From the NCBI RefSeq assembly GCF_003268635.1, contig NZ_CP029639.1, positions 3,297,501 to 3,361,500 on the forward strand: DNA of 64,000 nucleotides, in the 5' to 3' direction. A program made the translations under genes and the position numbers. Below are positions 1 through 11,194 of the stretch, one piece after another. How positions within the stretch are numbered: position 1 is the stretch's first letter; every line of letters begins with the position of its first letter. The stretch comes from Paenibacillus sp. DCT19 (lineage in GTDB: Bacteria; Bacillota; Bacilli; Paenibacillales; Paenibacillaceae). The notes beneath the pieces are model-generated. The model was not told the DNA's origin. It did no database searches and saw nothing but the letters and a program-made list of their open reading frames with translations.

Positions 1-207
1 GGTTTCGATCAGGTGTTTAATCTGTACAGTCCTCAAGTCTATTCCAGTGCAGACATTCTGGATACGTATGTGTTTCGGATCGGCATGGAGCAGATGCAGT
101 ATGGTGTAGCAACAGCTGTTGGACTTTTCAAATCGTTCGTGTCATTTATCTTCATCTGTACCTCCTATCTTCTTGCCTATAAGCTCGCGAATTATCGCAT
201 TTTTTAA
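1..207 (+). CDS. ABC transporter permease, LplB-like (3' end only)
   Basis: The window opens inside this gene, in frame from base 1, and only the last 68 residues are present. The visible part starts GFDQVFNLYSP and ends in a hydrophobic segment (FKSFVSFIFICTSYLLAYKLA) with a short tail. This matches the C-terminal end of LplB/YteP-type permeases, which form the membrane channel of carbohydrate ABC importers with an LplC-type partner. The next gene is that partner, 56 bases downstream. Substrate is inferred from the following glycosidases to be a plant or microbial oligosaccharide containing rhamnose. The solute-binding protein and first permease half must lie to the left of the window. Confidence 0.85.
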   Translation, partial: GFDQVFNLYSPQVYSSADILDTYVFRIGMEQMQYGVATAVGLFKSFVSFIFICTSYLLAYKLANYRIF

Positions 208-263
208 TTGGAATTTACGAGCGATAAGCCCCATTTCTCTCAATAAATAAGGAGGCTGTATAC

Positions 264-1148
264 ATGATCGAACGACGCACGCTTTCTCGAAAAGTATTCC
301 TATATGCGAACTATATTTTCTTAACCTTATTTTCCATCACTTGTTTATTCCCTATTATTCATATGGCCGCTTTATCCTTCAGTAGTAATGCAGCCGTTTC
401 AGCTGGATGGGTGACGATTTGGCCTGTGGATTTTAATCTGGATTCCTATAAATATATCTTCAGTAACAACATCTTTATGAGTACGGTACTCGTTTCCTTT
501 CAAAGGGTGATACTCGGGGTTTCCTTAAGTTTAACCCTCACTGTTCTTGCTGCTTATCCGCTCTCGAAATCCAATTTGAAGTTTCGTTCCAGAACGATAT
601 ACTCCTGGTTTTTCGTTATAACGATGATCTTTAATGGAGGATTAATACCAACCTTCATGGTAGTTAAAGAGACGGGGCTAATGGACACCATCTGGGCTCT
701 TGTCATCCCTTCAGCGGTTAATGTATTTAATATTGTGCTCATGCTTAACTTTTTCCGTACTCAGCCGCCAGAGCTTGAAGAATCTGCCCAAATGGATGGC
801 GCAGGTTCCTTGCGAACATTATGGAGCATTTACTTGCCCATATCTAAACCATCCTTAGCCACAATCGCCCTATTTTCAATCATTTTTCACTGGAATTCAT
901 GGTTTGATGGCATGATCTATATGAACTCACCGTCCAACTATCCGTTACAGACCTATTTACGAACCGTTATTGTATCAAGAGATTTAACCAATATGAACGC
1001 GAGCGATTTATCACTCCTTGCTAATATTTCTAATCGTACGGTCATGGCAGCCCAATTGTTCGTATCCATGCTGCCCGTCTTATGTATCTATCCTTTCCTG
1101 CAAAAGTATTTCGTCAAAGGGATCGTGCTTGGCAGTGTCAAAGGGTAG
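264..1148 (+). CDS. ABC transporter permease, LplC/YtcP-like
   Basis: This 294-residue membrane protein has about six hydrophobic segments and the MetI-type cytoplasmic loop (EESAQMDGAGSLRTLW, about residues 172-187) that contacts the ABC ATPase. Both are typical of carbohydrate uptake permeases of the LplC/YtcP group, which in Paenibacillus usually pair with LplB and a lipoprotein binding protein and share a distant MsmX-type ATPase. ATG at 264 follows an AAGGAGG ribosome binding site. It sits between its partner permease and a glycosidase pair, probably in one operon, so the imported sugar is likely degraded by the enzymes downstream. No ATPase gene is in view. Confidence 0.9.
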   Translation: MIERRTLSRKVFLYANYIFLTLFSITCLFPIIHMAALSFSSNAAVSAGWVTIWPVDFNLDSYKYIFSNNIFMSTVLVSFQRVILGVSLSLTLTVLAAYPLSKSNLKFRSRTIYSWFFVITMIFNGGLIPTFMVVKETGLMDTIWALVIPSAVNVFNIVLMLNFFRTQPPELEESAQMDGAGSLRTLWSIYLPISKPSLATIALFSIIFHWNSWFDGMIYMNSPSNYPLQTYLRTVIVSRDLTNMNASDLSLLANISNRTVMAAQLFVSMLPVLCIYPFLQKYFVKGIVLGSVKG

Positions 1149-1179
1149 TTTAATCAAACTATACATTATGAGGTGACAC

Positions 1180-4100
1180 ATGAATCAGGATCTATTGAAG
1201 CGTGCTTTTTTAAATCCGGGTCACTCGTTTCGCTCAGTTCCATTCTGGGCTTGGAACGACAAGTTGGAGCAAGAGGAGTTGAATCGCCAGATTGATGGTT
1301 TCAAGGAACAGGGCATGGGCGGTTTTATGATGCATGTGCGTGAGGGCTTGGAAACACCTTATCTGAGCCAAGAGTTTATGCATCGGATCAAGGACAGTGT
1401 TGCTAAGGCGAAGGAGTCAGGCATCTCTGCCTGGTTGTACGATGAAGATCGATATTCCTCAGGGATGGGTGGTGGAATGGTCGCGAGTAAAGGCGGCGAT
1501 AAGGTGCGTGCCAAGGCACTGACTTTAGATATGAGCCGCACCTTTGATCGAGAAGATACATCCATTGTGGCCATATATCACGCCATCATAATAGGGGAAG
1601 TATCACGAAGCTGAGGCAACTGGCAGAGAATGAACTCGGAGTGGTTCTTCAGACGAAAGATGAGATCTATCTCATCTTCCGTGTGAGAATCGCTGATAAA
1701 AACGACTGGTGTCATGGGGACACCTACACGGATCTTATGAATCCTGAAACGGTAAAGTTATTTATTGAGACGAACTATGAACCTTACAGAGAAGCAGTTG
1801 GAGAAGAATTCGGAAAAACGATTCCTGGGATATTTACCGATGAGCCGACGATCCAAGGTTTTGCCGAACGTATGAATGAACCAGAATTGACTTGGATTGC
1901 ATGGAGTGAACTATTTGCACACGAGTTTGAAGTCAGAAGAGGATATTCCATATGGACGTTGCTTCCATACTTCTTTTTTCAAGGTCCCCTTTCTTCACAA
2001 ATACGTTATGATTATTGGTTGACCGTGACGGAAACGTTCAGCGAATCGTATACGAAACAAATTGGGGAGTGGTGCCAAGAACAGGGCATTCAGTTCACCG
2101 GACATTTTCATTCCGAAGGTAGTATTGTCGGACAGACTCGTCATAGCGGTTCAGTAATGTCGCATTATCGATATTTGCACATTCCGGGTATTGACACACT
2201 GGGTGAGCAAACCAAAGAACATTTAACGATCAAACAGGTCTCCAGTGTTGCGAATCAGCTTGGTAAGAAACAAGTAATCACCGAAACTTACGGTGTGACA
2301 GGCTGGGACTTAACTTTTGAGAGTCGAAGATGGATGGGGGATTGGCAATTTGCTTTAGGCATTAATTTATTGACTCATCATTTATCCTGGTATTCACTCA
2401 GAGGATGTCGTAAGCGGGATTACCCACCATCTTTCAATTATCATACGAACTGGTGGAGTCATAATCGGCGCATGGAGGATTATTATGCAAGACTGGGCTC
2501 TGTCTTAAGTGAGGGGAAATTAACTCGGAATGTGCTCGTGATTCATCCAGCTTCATCGGTGTGGTCACATCTCGGGCAAAATGTGAACATATCTTCATGG
2601 AAAAATACAGCCGGTAATGAATCCATGCTGACAGACTATGATAAGTCTTTCAACGAATTCGTCAACCGGATGGTTGAATGGCATGTCGACTATGATCTGG
2701 GTGATGAGCTTATAATGAAAGAGTTCGCCAGAGCTGAGAAAGGTCAGCTATACGTCGGTGAAGCACAATATTCACTCATTGTTCTACCTTCTCTACACAA
2801 TGTCATGTCCTCAACACTTGAGGTGTTGCTTTCATTTATGGACAGTGGAGGTATTGTTGCTGCATTTGGGGAAGTGCCGTACTTAGTAGATGGCAGGTCG
2901 GAGAGTCTGCAACGTTTGGATGATCTAAAAAAGCATTTCCAATATATTCAATTCAAAGATTCTGCTGAACTGATAACGCTGTTGGACGAGAAAACATCAC
3001 GTGCCGTAAGCATTCTGGATCAGGATGGCAATGAAGCGAAGCATTTTCTTCACATGCACCGGCAAGTACAACATGGCTCGACTGTTTTTATTGTAAACAA
3101 TGATCGGAATAACACCCATCAAGTGGAGATCAGTATTTCAGAAGGGCAACACCTGGAAGAATGGGATGCTTGGTCGGGAGAAATGATTCCACGCCCAGTT
3201 GCTAAGAAAGATGGCAAGATACGCTTCAGCGATACATTCGGGCCAGCACAGTCCAAGCTATATATTGTTTCATCCACTTCAAGTAATCAAGAGGAAATTG
3301 CAACCGTTAACAACGATCAGATGACTGACGTGAATCAAAATCATGGTTCCGCTCAAGATCATACCCTGTTTGAAATAAGCAATAAGTACATTTCAGAGCT
3401 ACAGCCTGTCTCGTTTGAGAGAACTGCACCTAATGCGCTTGTTCTTGATCAATGCCAGTTTCGCATGGGGAATGAACCGTGGTCTAAGCCTATGGAGGTG
3501 TGGAGGGCTCAACGTATGATTCGTGAACGACTGGGTATGCGTCAGGTATTCCACAACGGAAACCTACAGAGGTACTTTTGGATTCATCAGGAACATCCGG
3601 GCAATGAAACCCCGCTGGAACTGAGGTTTACATTTGTGGTCGCCGATGTGCCAGCGAATGATGCATTTCTGGTACTTGAAGATGCACATCGTTTCGACTA
3701 CGAGCTTAATGGCAACTGCTTAGATAAAAAGCCAGAAGGATATTATTTGGATCGGAGTATGCAAAAAATTAAACTGTCAGGATTGCATGAAGGTATAAAT
3801 ACGCTAAAAGTTCTGATCTCGTACTGTAACGATATGGAATTGGAGAATGCATATATTATTGGAGATTTTGCTGTCGACCCTTATCGTAAAATAGTGATTG
3901 AGCCTAACAATCTAACTTACGGCGACTGGCGTAAACAAGGCTATCCCTACTATTGTGGCAGTATGAACTATTATTTCGAGATCGAAAAGGGTATTGAATC
4001 AGTTAACGGATACAGACTGGAGTTTGGTAAATATGCGGCTGTTCTACTTGAAATCAAGCTGGACGGAACAATATCTAAGACCATTCCGTGGAAAAGCGAG

Positions 4101-4346
4101 GCATGGTTTGACATAGATCCTGGCGTTCTGACGTGCCAGAAGAATAAAGTCGTGGTTGAAGTCGTTGGAAGTCCAAGGAATCTGTTCGGCCCACTTCATC
4201 AACAGGAGACCAATTCAAGCTGGATTGACTGGTGGTCATTTCACCCCGAAGATGAAGATTATACATTAGAATACCAAGGCACTCCCTACGGTTTATTAGA
4301 ACCCATCAAACTTCTAAGTAGTAACAAGAAGGTTCGAGATTATTGA
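1180..4346 (+). CDS. GH106-like glycoside hydrolase (probable alpha-L-rhamnosidase), frameshifted
   Basis: Two reading frames, 1180-about 1597 and about 1598-4346, together give a protein of about 1055 residues. The N-terminus has FLNPGHSFRSVPFWAWNDKL and WLYDEDRYSSGMGGG, which resemble the start and the YDE-GW-SG-GG region of GH106 alpha-L-rhamnosidases. The later part has a barrel-like region and C-terminal beta-sandwich-like sequence. The break is at the GGGG run 1594-1597: adding one G joins IIIGG to SITKLRQLAENE without a stop. No signal peptide is seen, so it probably acts on imported oligosaccharide in the cytoplasm. It follows the permease genes and directly precedes a GH78 gene. Family assignment is by eye and the exact family is less certain than glycosidase function. 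Confidence 0.72.
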
Positions 4347-4365
4347 TAGAAAGGAGACGTGACGG

Positions 4366-7014
4366 ATGAAACCGGTGAATTTAAGGATCAATAATTATTA
4401 TTCTCCTTTGGGTATGGATACCAAAGTTCCCGTATTGGGCTGGCAGCTAGAAAGTGAAGAGCGTGGACAACACCAGGCGTATTACCGAATTATATTTGCA
4501 GAACAGAAAACGGATATCGAACAATATAAATATTTATTGTGGGATAGCGGGAAGGTAAGTTCTTCCGAGCAATTTGGCATTCGTTATGAAGGGCAACAAC
4601 TACAAAGTGTAACGACGTATTACTGGAGAGTGGCAGTCTGGAATCAGCATGGGAAAATGTGTTGGAGTGATCCTGTATCATTATTTACCGGCTATTTATA
4701 CGATGAGACCTGGAGAGCGAATTGGATCGGAAAAGGGGATGCCAAGCCATTCTACGCCCGAACTGAGTTTACAGCAACAGGGAAGATCAAGCGAGCCTAT
4801 GCACTCGTTTCGGGACTCGGTCATTTCAAGATGTTCATGAATGGAGAAAAAGTGGGGCTTAACGAAATGGACCCAGGCTGGACCCATTACGAAAAGTCCG
4901 TACAATACGTATGCTTTGACGTGACAAACCATATACGAGAAGGATCGAATGTCATTGGACTTTCGGTTGGCAACGGGTTTTATGTAGGCGATGCAGGCGA
5001 CCGACATTTCTACACGATTGGAAAAGGGTATGAATCATATGGAAATGTGTTGCTTGCTATTGGCGAGTGGCATATTGAATATGAAGACAGCTCCATACAG
5101 TATGTACTGACCGGAAGTGAACAATGGAAAGTTTGTGCTAGTGCGACTACTTTAGCTAATGTATATGGTTCAGAAAATTTCGATGCTCGTTTGTATCCGG
5201 AAGGTTGGTACGAATCGGCATTTGACGATTCTACATGGTCTAAAGCAAAGGTGGTAACCTCACCCAAGGGGAAGTTGGTAAGCCAGAACCAGCCACCAAT
5301 CATTGTGAAATCCGTCTACGATACGATTAGCATTGAGGAGCCTAAAGATCAAATTTATGTTTTTGATTTAGGGCAGAATATGTCAGGCATGTTCGAAATC
5401 TATGTCAGCGGCCCTGCCGGAAGTAAAGTAACCATTAAACCTGGGGAACTAAGAAACGAGGATGGAACGGTTGCCACGCCTTGGGATATTGTGACGTATT
5501 CAGAATATACGCTATCCGGTACAGGTGAACTGGAAACATGGAAGCCAGATTTCTCATGTTACGGGGCAAGATGGGTACAGATCGAAGGATGTACGCGTGA
5601 CCGTACTGATCCATCGAAACCATTTATTCACGACGTAAAAGGACATTTCATCACGTCAGCATCACCGGATGCGGGACATTTGGAAACGGATGATTTCCGT
5701 ATTACCAAACTAGGTGAGATTATAATCAAAGCAATTGAAAGTAATCTTCAAAGCGTACACTCCGATTGCCCTACGATTGAAAAGCTGGGCTGGATCGAGA
5801 CGGCAAGTCTGATGGGGCCATCCATCATGTATGTCAAAGCGGTTGAAGAGCTCTGGCTGAAAATTACACGCGATATGATCGAAGCACAGACAGAAGAGGG
5901 CCTTATTCCTGATATAGCACCTGAATACTCCAAATTTACAGAGGGGTTCCGGGATTCGATTGCTTGGGGAAGTGCAATCATTCTGGTTCCAGAATTACTG
6001 CTTGAGACGTATGGGAATCGAACTGCACTGGAAGAAGCTTATCCAGCTATGAAGAAATACTTGAACTATTTGAAATTAAAAGAAGTAGACGGTGGGCTCA
6101 TACAACACGGTCTCGGTGATTGGGGCATTGTGCCGCAAAGTGGCGGAGATTATATCGAAAATGTTGAAACAGCCTTTTACTATGAGTGTTATAAGTTAGT
6201 ATCCAAATTCGCTTATATGCTTGGACTCGATGATGAATCTGCCTATTATGAATCGGAGTCGGCACGCGTGAAGCGATGTTATAACTCCAAGTTATTACGT
6301 CAGGTCACAGAAGAGGGTCGCTACGCTTATTGCAAGTTAAATGGGGAGTTTGATCCATTGAATCAAGTCGTGCAGGCCATCCCGCTATACTTCAGGCTTG
6401 TGGAGGAAGAGTATCGATCTGATGTGGAAGCTGCGCTATTACATGCCACATCCGGGAGACAACTGAAGTCAGGCGAGATTGGGCTACGCTTTTTGTTTGG
6501 TGCTCTCGCAGGTATAAAAAGAAACGATATCGTCTTCGATATGATGATGCAGCCAGAGCATCCAAGTTATATTCGATTTGTTGAGCGTGGAGAAACTGCG
6601 CTGCCCGAATTTTGGACGGACGATTCCCGTTCTCGCAACCATGATATGATGGGACATATTCTGGAATGGTTATATAAGGAATTGCTCGGAATATCATCGT
6701 TAAGTGACGCCTACAAAGAGATTCTCATTGCGCCTGGCTGTTTGGATCGAATTCAATATGCCAGCGGTAGTCACTACTCCATTAGAGGTAAGATCGAGAG
6801 CGAATTTACGGTGGAGGAGCGTGGATATCAGTTAACAGTGACCATTCCTCCGAACACCCATGGCAGGGTTAAGTTACCTATTATTTCAGATCAAGCAGTG
6901 ATTATGGAGGGAGGAATTCCAATCGGTTATGAGGATGTGCGAGAGCGTGGTCGTTCATATGCAATAATTGGAATTCAATCGGGAAGTTATCGGTTCACAG
7001 TGAATGGACAGTAA
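4366..7014 (+). CDS. GH78 alpha-L-rhamnosidase
   Basis: This 882-residue protein has the GH78 domain order: an N-terminal fibronectin-like domain (SPLGMDTKVPVLGWQL, residues 13-28), the rhamnosidase beta-sandwich (PFYARTEFTATGKIKRAYALVSGLGHFKMFMNGEKVG), an (alpha/alpha)6 barrel and a C-terminal beta domain. The barrel carries DCPTIEKLGWIE (residues 467-478), which corresponds to the DCP...LGW-(G)D/E region holding the catalytic acid. It releases terminal alpha-L-rhamnose. No signal peptide is visible, so a cytoplasmic role is likely. ATG at 4366 follows AAGGAGACGTGACGG, 19 bases after the GH106-like gene, suggesting cotranscription. Confidence 0.92.
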   Translation: MKPVNLRINNYYSPLGMDTKVPVLGWQLESEERGQHQAYYRIIFAEQKTDIEQYKYLLWDSGKVSSSEQFGIRYEGQQLQSVTTYYWRVAVWNQHGKMCWSDPVSLFTGYLYDETWRANWIGKGDAKPFYARTEFTATGKIKRAYALVSGLGHFKMFMNGEKVGLNEMDPGWTHYEKSVQYVCFDVTNHIREGSNVIGLSVGNGFYVGDAGDRHFYTIGKGYESYGNVLLAIGEWHIEYEDSSIQYVLTGSEQWKVCASATTLANVYGSENFDARLYPEGWYESAFDDSTWSKAKVVTSPKGKLVSQNQPPIIVKSVYDTISIEEPKDQIYVFDLGQNMSGMFEIYVSGPAGSKVTIKPGELRNEDGTVATPWDIVTYSEYTLSGTGELETWKPDFSCYGARWVQIEGCTRDRTDPSKPFIHDVKGHFITSASPDAGHLETDDFRITKLGEIIIKAIESNLQSVHSDCPTIEKLGWIETASLMGPSIMYVKAVEELWLKITRDMIEAQTEEGLIPDIAPEYSKFTEGFRDSIAWGSAIILVPELLLETYGNRTALEEAYPAMKKYLNYLKLKEVDGGLIQHGLGDWGIVPQSGGDYIENVETAFYYECYKLVSKFAYMLGLDDESAYYESESARVKRCYNSKLLRQVTEEGRYAYCKLNGEFDPLNQVVQAIPLYFRLVEEEYRSDVEAALLHATSGRQLKSGEIGLRFLFGALAGIKRNDIVFDMMMQPEHPSYIRFVERGETALPEFWTDDSRSRNHDMMGHILEWLYKELLGISSLSDAYKEILIAPGCLDRIQYASGSHYSIRGKIESEFTVEERGYQLTVTIPPNTHGRVKLPIISDQAVIMEGGIPIGYEDVRERGRSYAIIGIQSGSYRFTVNGQ

Positions 7015-7037
7015 TGCAATGTAAGGTGAAATAAGAG

Positions 7038-7085
7038 AAGGGATGTCCCTCAAGGTATTGAGCCTTGTGAGACATCCCTTTTTAA
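7038..7085. terminator. Hairpin terminator between convergent genes
   Basis: The arms AAGGGATGTC (7038-7047) and GACATCCCTT (7071-7080) are perfectly complementary and are followed by TTTTAA. It ends the glycosidase operon and lies between it and the convergent GH42 gene. Confidence 0.8.
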
Positions 7086-7106
7086 CTTTGAAATCTGCTG
7101 ATCTTC

Positions 7107-9091
7107 TTATACAGTTAGAATATCTACTCCTAGAGCTGGAAGAGTCAACTTCTGATCCAATCTCTCGCTGGTCAACAAGCTGCGATAAGGAACGTCCAGC
7201 GTAATCTCTCGTTGCTCATTCGTCAAATTGATCAGGAAGAGGAAGCTCTGCTCCCCCTTCGTTCGAATCGACAGCTCGACACCTTCCGGCAGCTGGATTT
7301 TGGGCGCCAGTTCCTTTTCCTTCAATATGTCTTCAAACAGCTGATAGAAATAAGATGGCTCCGGCCAAGTGCCAACATAATACACTTCACCTTCACCAAG
7401 CTTATTGACAGTAACTGCCGGCACACCCTCGTAAAAGTCGTTGTCATACCAAGCGATCGGCTCTGCACCTCGTAGTTCCAGTAGATCACACCATTGCTTC
7501 GCAGCGAATGTCTTGCCCTCCGCGTTCCGTATCCGATGCTCGCTGTTGCCGATTGCATCGTATTCACTTACGACAACACCCGCAGCTTCCGCCAGTAGCC
7601 CCGGCAGAGGCAGCATCTCACATACATTCCTCATGTTCTTCACGCCAGTCCGATTGGTGAGGACAACCGTACCACCTTTGGCTGCGAATCGCTCCAGTCG
7701 CTGTGCTACTTCTTCACTTAACAGGAAGAGAGAAGGGACAATGACCAGCTTGTAACCGTCGAGCTCTTCAGTCCAGTTGATAACGTCTGTACCGACGCCC
7801 ATTTTCAGAAATGCATTATGCATAGAGGACAAGTTGTCTATATAGTGCATTCCCCCTTCCGCCTGCGCCTGAAGGGAAAGGGCTGTATGCTGATCGTGGG
7901 AATGTAGAATCGCAACCTGGGTAACAATTGCTGAGCCGCCCAGCAGTTCTCCTAACTGGTTCACCTCGCGAGTAAGCTCAGCGAACTCCCGGAACCTGCG
8001 TCCAGGAACATTACTGTGGTCGATTAGCCCATGCCAGAATTGTTCGGCTCCGACGGTAGCACTCCGCCAGCGGAAATGAACGACCATATCCGCACCACGG
8101 GCAATTGTCTGCCAGGAGCGAGCTCGAATCAGTCCAGGATAGGGGGTGCGCTGAATCGGCATCCAGGCGCCCTGCGCTCCGCTGAGCTGTTCCATTACCC
8201 AGAAATTCCGGCGTTTGATGCCGCGAACCAAGTCCAGCGTAAGCGCTCCGTTCCTCGGAAACCGATCGCCATAATCGCGATACAGCTCATTGGGATAATA
8301 ATCGACAGAGACGAAGTCCAATCCGTTGTGCATATCATAGTAGTCTAGGGTATTTGGATATTGCCACATGTTATGCGTCACGAATTGATCTGGACAGTTA
8401 CGGCGTAAAATCTCAAGCTGCCATCCCAGCAGATGGCCAACGCTGTCGGAACAAAACCGCTTATACTCCAGAAGATAGGAAGGATTCATCGGTTTGCTGG
8501 CACCGAGCGGCGTTGTTACCTCAGCCCAGCTGCTGTACTCACCACTCCAGACGACCGTACCCCACTCCCGGTTCAACTCCTCCAGATTGGAATAACGCTT
8601 CTGCAGCCAAGCGACAAATGCACGATTGCATGTATCACAATGACACTCCTGATAGTGCATCTCGTTATCGATTTGCCAGCCAATGACGGCGGGATGCTTA
8701 CCATAGCGCTGTGACATCGCTTCCACAAATTTGGAGCCCAGCATTCTCAAGGAAGGACTGTTGTTGCAACGATGTCCACGCACACCTGGCCGGATGATGT
8801 GGCGTTGCTCATCCATAGGCAGTACATCTGGATAACGGGTTGTCATCCAGTTCGGCGGGGTATTGGTGGGGGTGCATAACACAATTTTCATACCGCGCGA
8901 AGCGAATACTTCTATAGCCGAATCCAGCCATTCGAACTGATAATTACCCTCGGTCGGTTCCATTCGGCTCCAGGCGAACTCCGCCATTCGCACAACAGAA
9001 ACCCCGTCTCTTGCATAAGGACGGCATCTTGCTCCCATAACTCCGGGGTCCATTGCTCTGGATAATAATCAATTCCTATCTTAATTGTCAT
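7107..9091 (-). CDS. GH42 beta-galactosidase, frameshifted near the N-terminus
   Basis: The joined protein is about 661 residues. It begins MTIKIGIDYYPEQW, the usual GH42 start, at ATG 9091 behind AAAGGAGAT. The acid/base site is in VIGWQIDNE, the nucleophile in WVMEQLSGAQGAW, and the CHCDTC cysteines resemble the zinc site of GH42 enzymes. A beta-galactosidase trimerisation-like and C-terminal domain follow. The frame breaks at CCCC 9002-9005 (GGGG in the coding strand); a fifth base restores MQETGVSVVRMAEFAWSR. It hydrolyses terminal beta-galactose, or in some members alpha-arabinopyranose. It is divergent from an AraC regulator and probably belongs with the rhamnosidases in use of a rhamnogalacturonan-like polymer. 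Confidence 0.9.
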
Positions 9092-9207
9092 CCTGTAATC
9101 TCCTTTATTTATCAATATATTGCGATTATATGCTATATTAATTGGAGTGAATATCTTAAATAATTAATATGATATAACAATATTAAGATAATAGGAGAAT
9201 TGGTCGC

Positions 9208-10050
9208 ATGCCTCATCCCAATCGCAATTTCCCGGTATTATCTGCCCGAGACAAGCTACTCCCTTTTTATTTGCTTGGCATCGGCCTACATCATGAACAG
9301 GAGCACATACGCCGAGATCAAGGCATTCAGGACTATCAGTGGATTCAATGCCGCAGCGGCGAAGGTAAGCTCAGGCTAAGCGGAACGGAACATATCATCA
9401 AGCCGGGTATGGGCATGCTGTTGTTCCCCGGTCAGAAACACGAATACTATGCGCTATCAGAGAGCTGGGAGGTGGATTGGATCATTTTTGATGGCAGCGG
9501 GTCAGCGAGTTTATTTGAAACAGTCGGCATTGTCAATACATCCGTATATACGCTTGCGTCGCCCGAGTACCTTTTCTCCCGAATGCGAGAGTTGTTGCAA
9601 GCCGCCCTTACACCACAAGAGCAGACGTTAAGCAATTATGCCTGCTCCGGCATCCTCTATACCTTATTGACAGAGATTATTCAGCGTGTCTCTGTCGAGG
9701 GAAATGATACCGTTGGGCAGCAATATGAGCGGATAAAACCGGTTTTGGATTATATTGAGCAGCATTATGCTGAAGAGATTACTTTGCCAACGCTGGCTGG
9801 TCTCATTTGCGTTACACCGGAATACTTCTGCCATTTGTTCAAGAAGACGACAGGCATTCGTCCCATCAGTTATGTTAATCAGGTGAGGGTCAACAAAAGC
9901 AAGGAACTTCTGCTCGACAATGCGCAGCGTGGGATGGAGGATATTGCTCGTCAAGTCGGCTTCGAATCTACCAGCTATTATGGAGCAACCTTCAAGAAGC
10001 TGGAACGACTCACACCCGGCGCGTTCCGCCGAGTCTATCAGAAGTCGTAA
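9208..10050 (+). CDS. AraC-family transcriptional regulator
   Basis: This 280-residue protein has an N-terminal cupin sensor (IIKPGMGMLLFPGQKHEYYAL, about residues 64-84) and a C-terminal double helix-turn-helix (EEITLPTLAGLICVTPEYFCHLFKKTTG, then MEDIARQVGFESTSYYGATFKKLERLTPGAFR). It is transcribed divergently from the GH42 gene across a very AT-rich 116-base spacer and probably activates that gene in response to a sugar. The spacer contains a loose inverted repeat, TATCTTAA (9152-9159) and TTAAGATA (9183-9190), which may be part of the binding region, but this is weak. Confidence 0.9.
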   Translation: MPHPNRNFPVLSARDKLLPFYLLGIGLHHEQEHIRRDQGIQDYQWIQCRSGEGKLRLSGTEHIIKPGMGMLLFPGQKHEYYALSESWEVDWIIFDGSGSASLFETVGIVNTSVYTLASPEYLFSRMRELLQAALTPQEQTLSNYACSGILYTLLTEIIQRVSVEGNDTVGQQYERIKPVLDYIEQHYAEEITLPTLAGLICVTPEYFCHLFKKTTGIRPISYVNQVRVNKSKELLLDNAQRGMEDIARQVGFESTSYYGATFKKLERLTPGAFRRVYQKS

Positions 10051-10182
10051 CATAAGAATTCGAGTGTGCAGCCGGCTAAATAGTTGGATTATTAACTAAA
10101 AAAGAGGGCAGGCCTAATTCTATAGCTTTAAAACCTGATTAAGCTGCTCTGAGCTACAACTCTTAGATTGAAATATTAGACC

Positions 10183-10213
10183 AGAAAAAGTCGCTATCTT
10201 AGCGACTTTTTCT
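10183..10213. terminator. Bidirectional terminator
   Basis: AGAAAAAGTCGCTA (10183-10196) and TAGCGACTTTTTCT (10200-10213) form a perfect 14-bp stem with a 3-base loop and T/A runs on both sides. It separates the AraC gene from the convergent dehydrogenase gene. Confidence 0.85.
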
Positions 10214-10291
10214 GCTTGGAAGGCAAATGGAAGGTCAATCATGCTTATGTGTAATGCATCGCAACCGTATCTAATAAGAATCGAATCAGAA

Positions 10292-11055
10292 TCACATTGC
10301 TTGATCCGTTGGACGAACTAAAATCTCGTTGACCGCCACGCGACGTGGGCGAGTTACAATAAATTCAATCGTTTCTGCAATATCTTCTGCTTCAAGAACT
10401 TCAATATGGCTCAGAATATTGGAAAGTTGCTCACGCACGTCTTCACGTAAGTGATTACCTAGTTCCGTTCCCACTGCACCTGGCTCTAAAACAGCCACAC
10501 GAACGTTAAGCCCGGCCGTCTCTTGCCGCAGTGCTTCAGTAAACGCTGCTACACCAGATTTCGTGAGACTATATACCGCTTGCCCTGCCGATGGTTTGCG
10601 TCCAGATACTGAACTAATATTTATTAAATCAGTAACTTTCCGGTCGGAAGTCAAAGCTGATTGGATTAGATACGGTAGTGCAGCATGGGATATGTATAAC
10701 AACCCATTTATATTCACGGATATCATTCGTTCCCATTCGATTGAGGTCGCCTCTGCCACACCCCGATTAACATGAGTCCTGCATTATTTATAACGGTGTC
10801 CAAACGTCCATATTTATCTATAACCTGCTGAACTGCATGTTCCGCTTGCTTCTTATCTGTTATATCTGTTGCTATTACAAGAACCTCACCTCCAAGGTTT
10901 TTTAGCTCGGAAGCCAGATTCTCCAATCGATCTTTACGACGTGCGACAAGGACAACGGTTGCTCCTTGAGCAGCGAGCCTTCTGGCAGTTGCTTCACCGA
11001 TTCCACTACTTGCTCCAGTTACCAACGCCACCGTATCTTGCAATTTCTTAAACAT
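10292..11055 (-). CDS. Short-chain dehydrogenase/reductase, frameshifted
   Basis: The joined protein is about 254 residues. It has the NAD(P) motif TGASSGIG (residues 14-21), NNAG, and the catalytic Ser and YSLTK motif in NISSVSGRKPSAGQAVYSLTK. This is the classical SDR fold, close to the YdfG/serine 3-dehydrogenase-like oxidoreductases; NADP preference is suggested by ARRKDR. The frame breaks at CCCC 10761-10764 (GGGG in the coding strand): a fifth base joins NNAGLMLIGG to VAEATSIEWERM. It is divergent from a TetR regulator, its likely controller. Substrate unknown. Confidence 0.88.
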
Positions 11056-11194
11056 GTTATATTCCTCCTCAAATTTTATTCGCTAAACGCTAAGATGTTA
11101 CTGTTGTAACGTCTTGTTGAGCTCAGTATAATGTGTATAACATAAAGATATCAATGCATTTCAAGGCAAGTGTGACATAAAAGGAGATGTTGTA

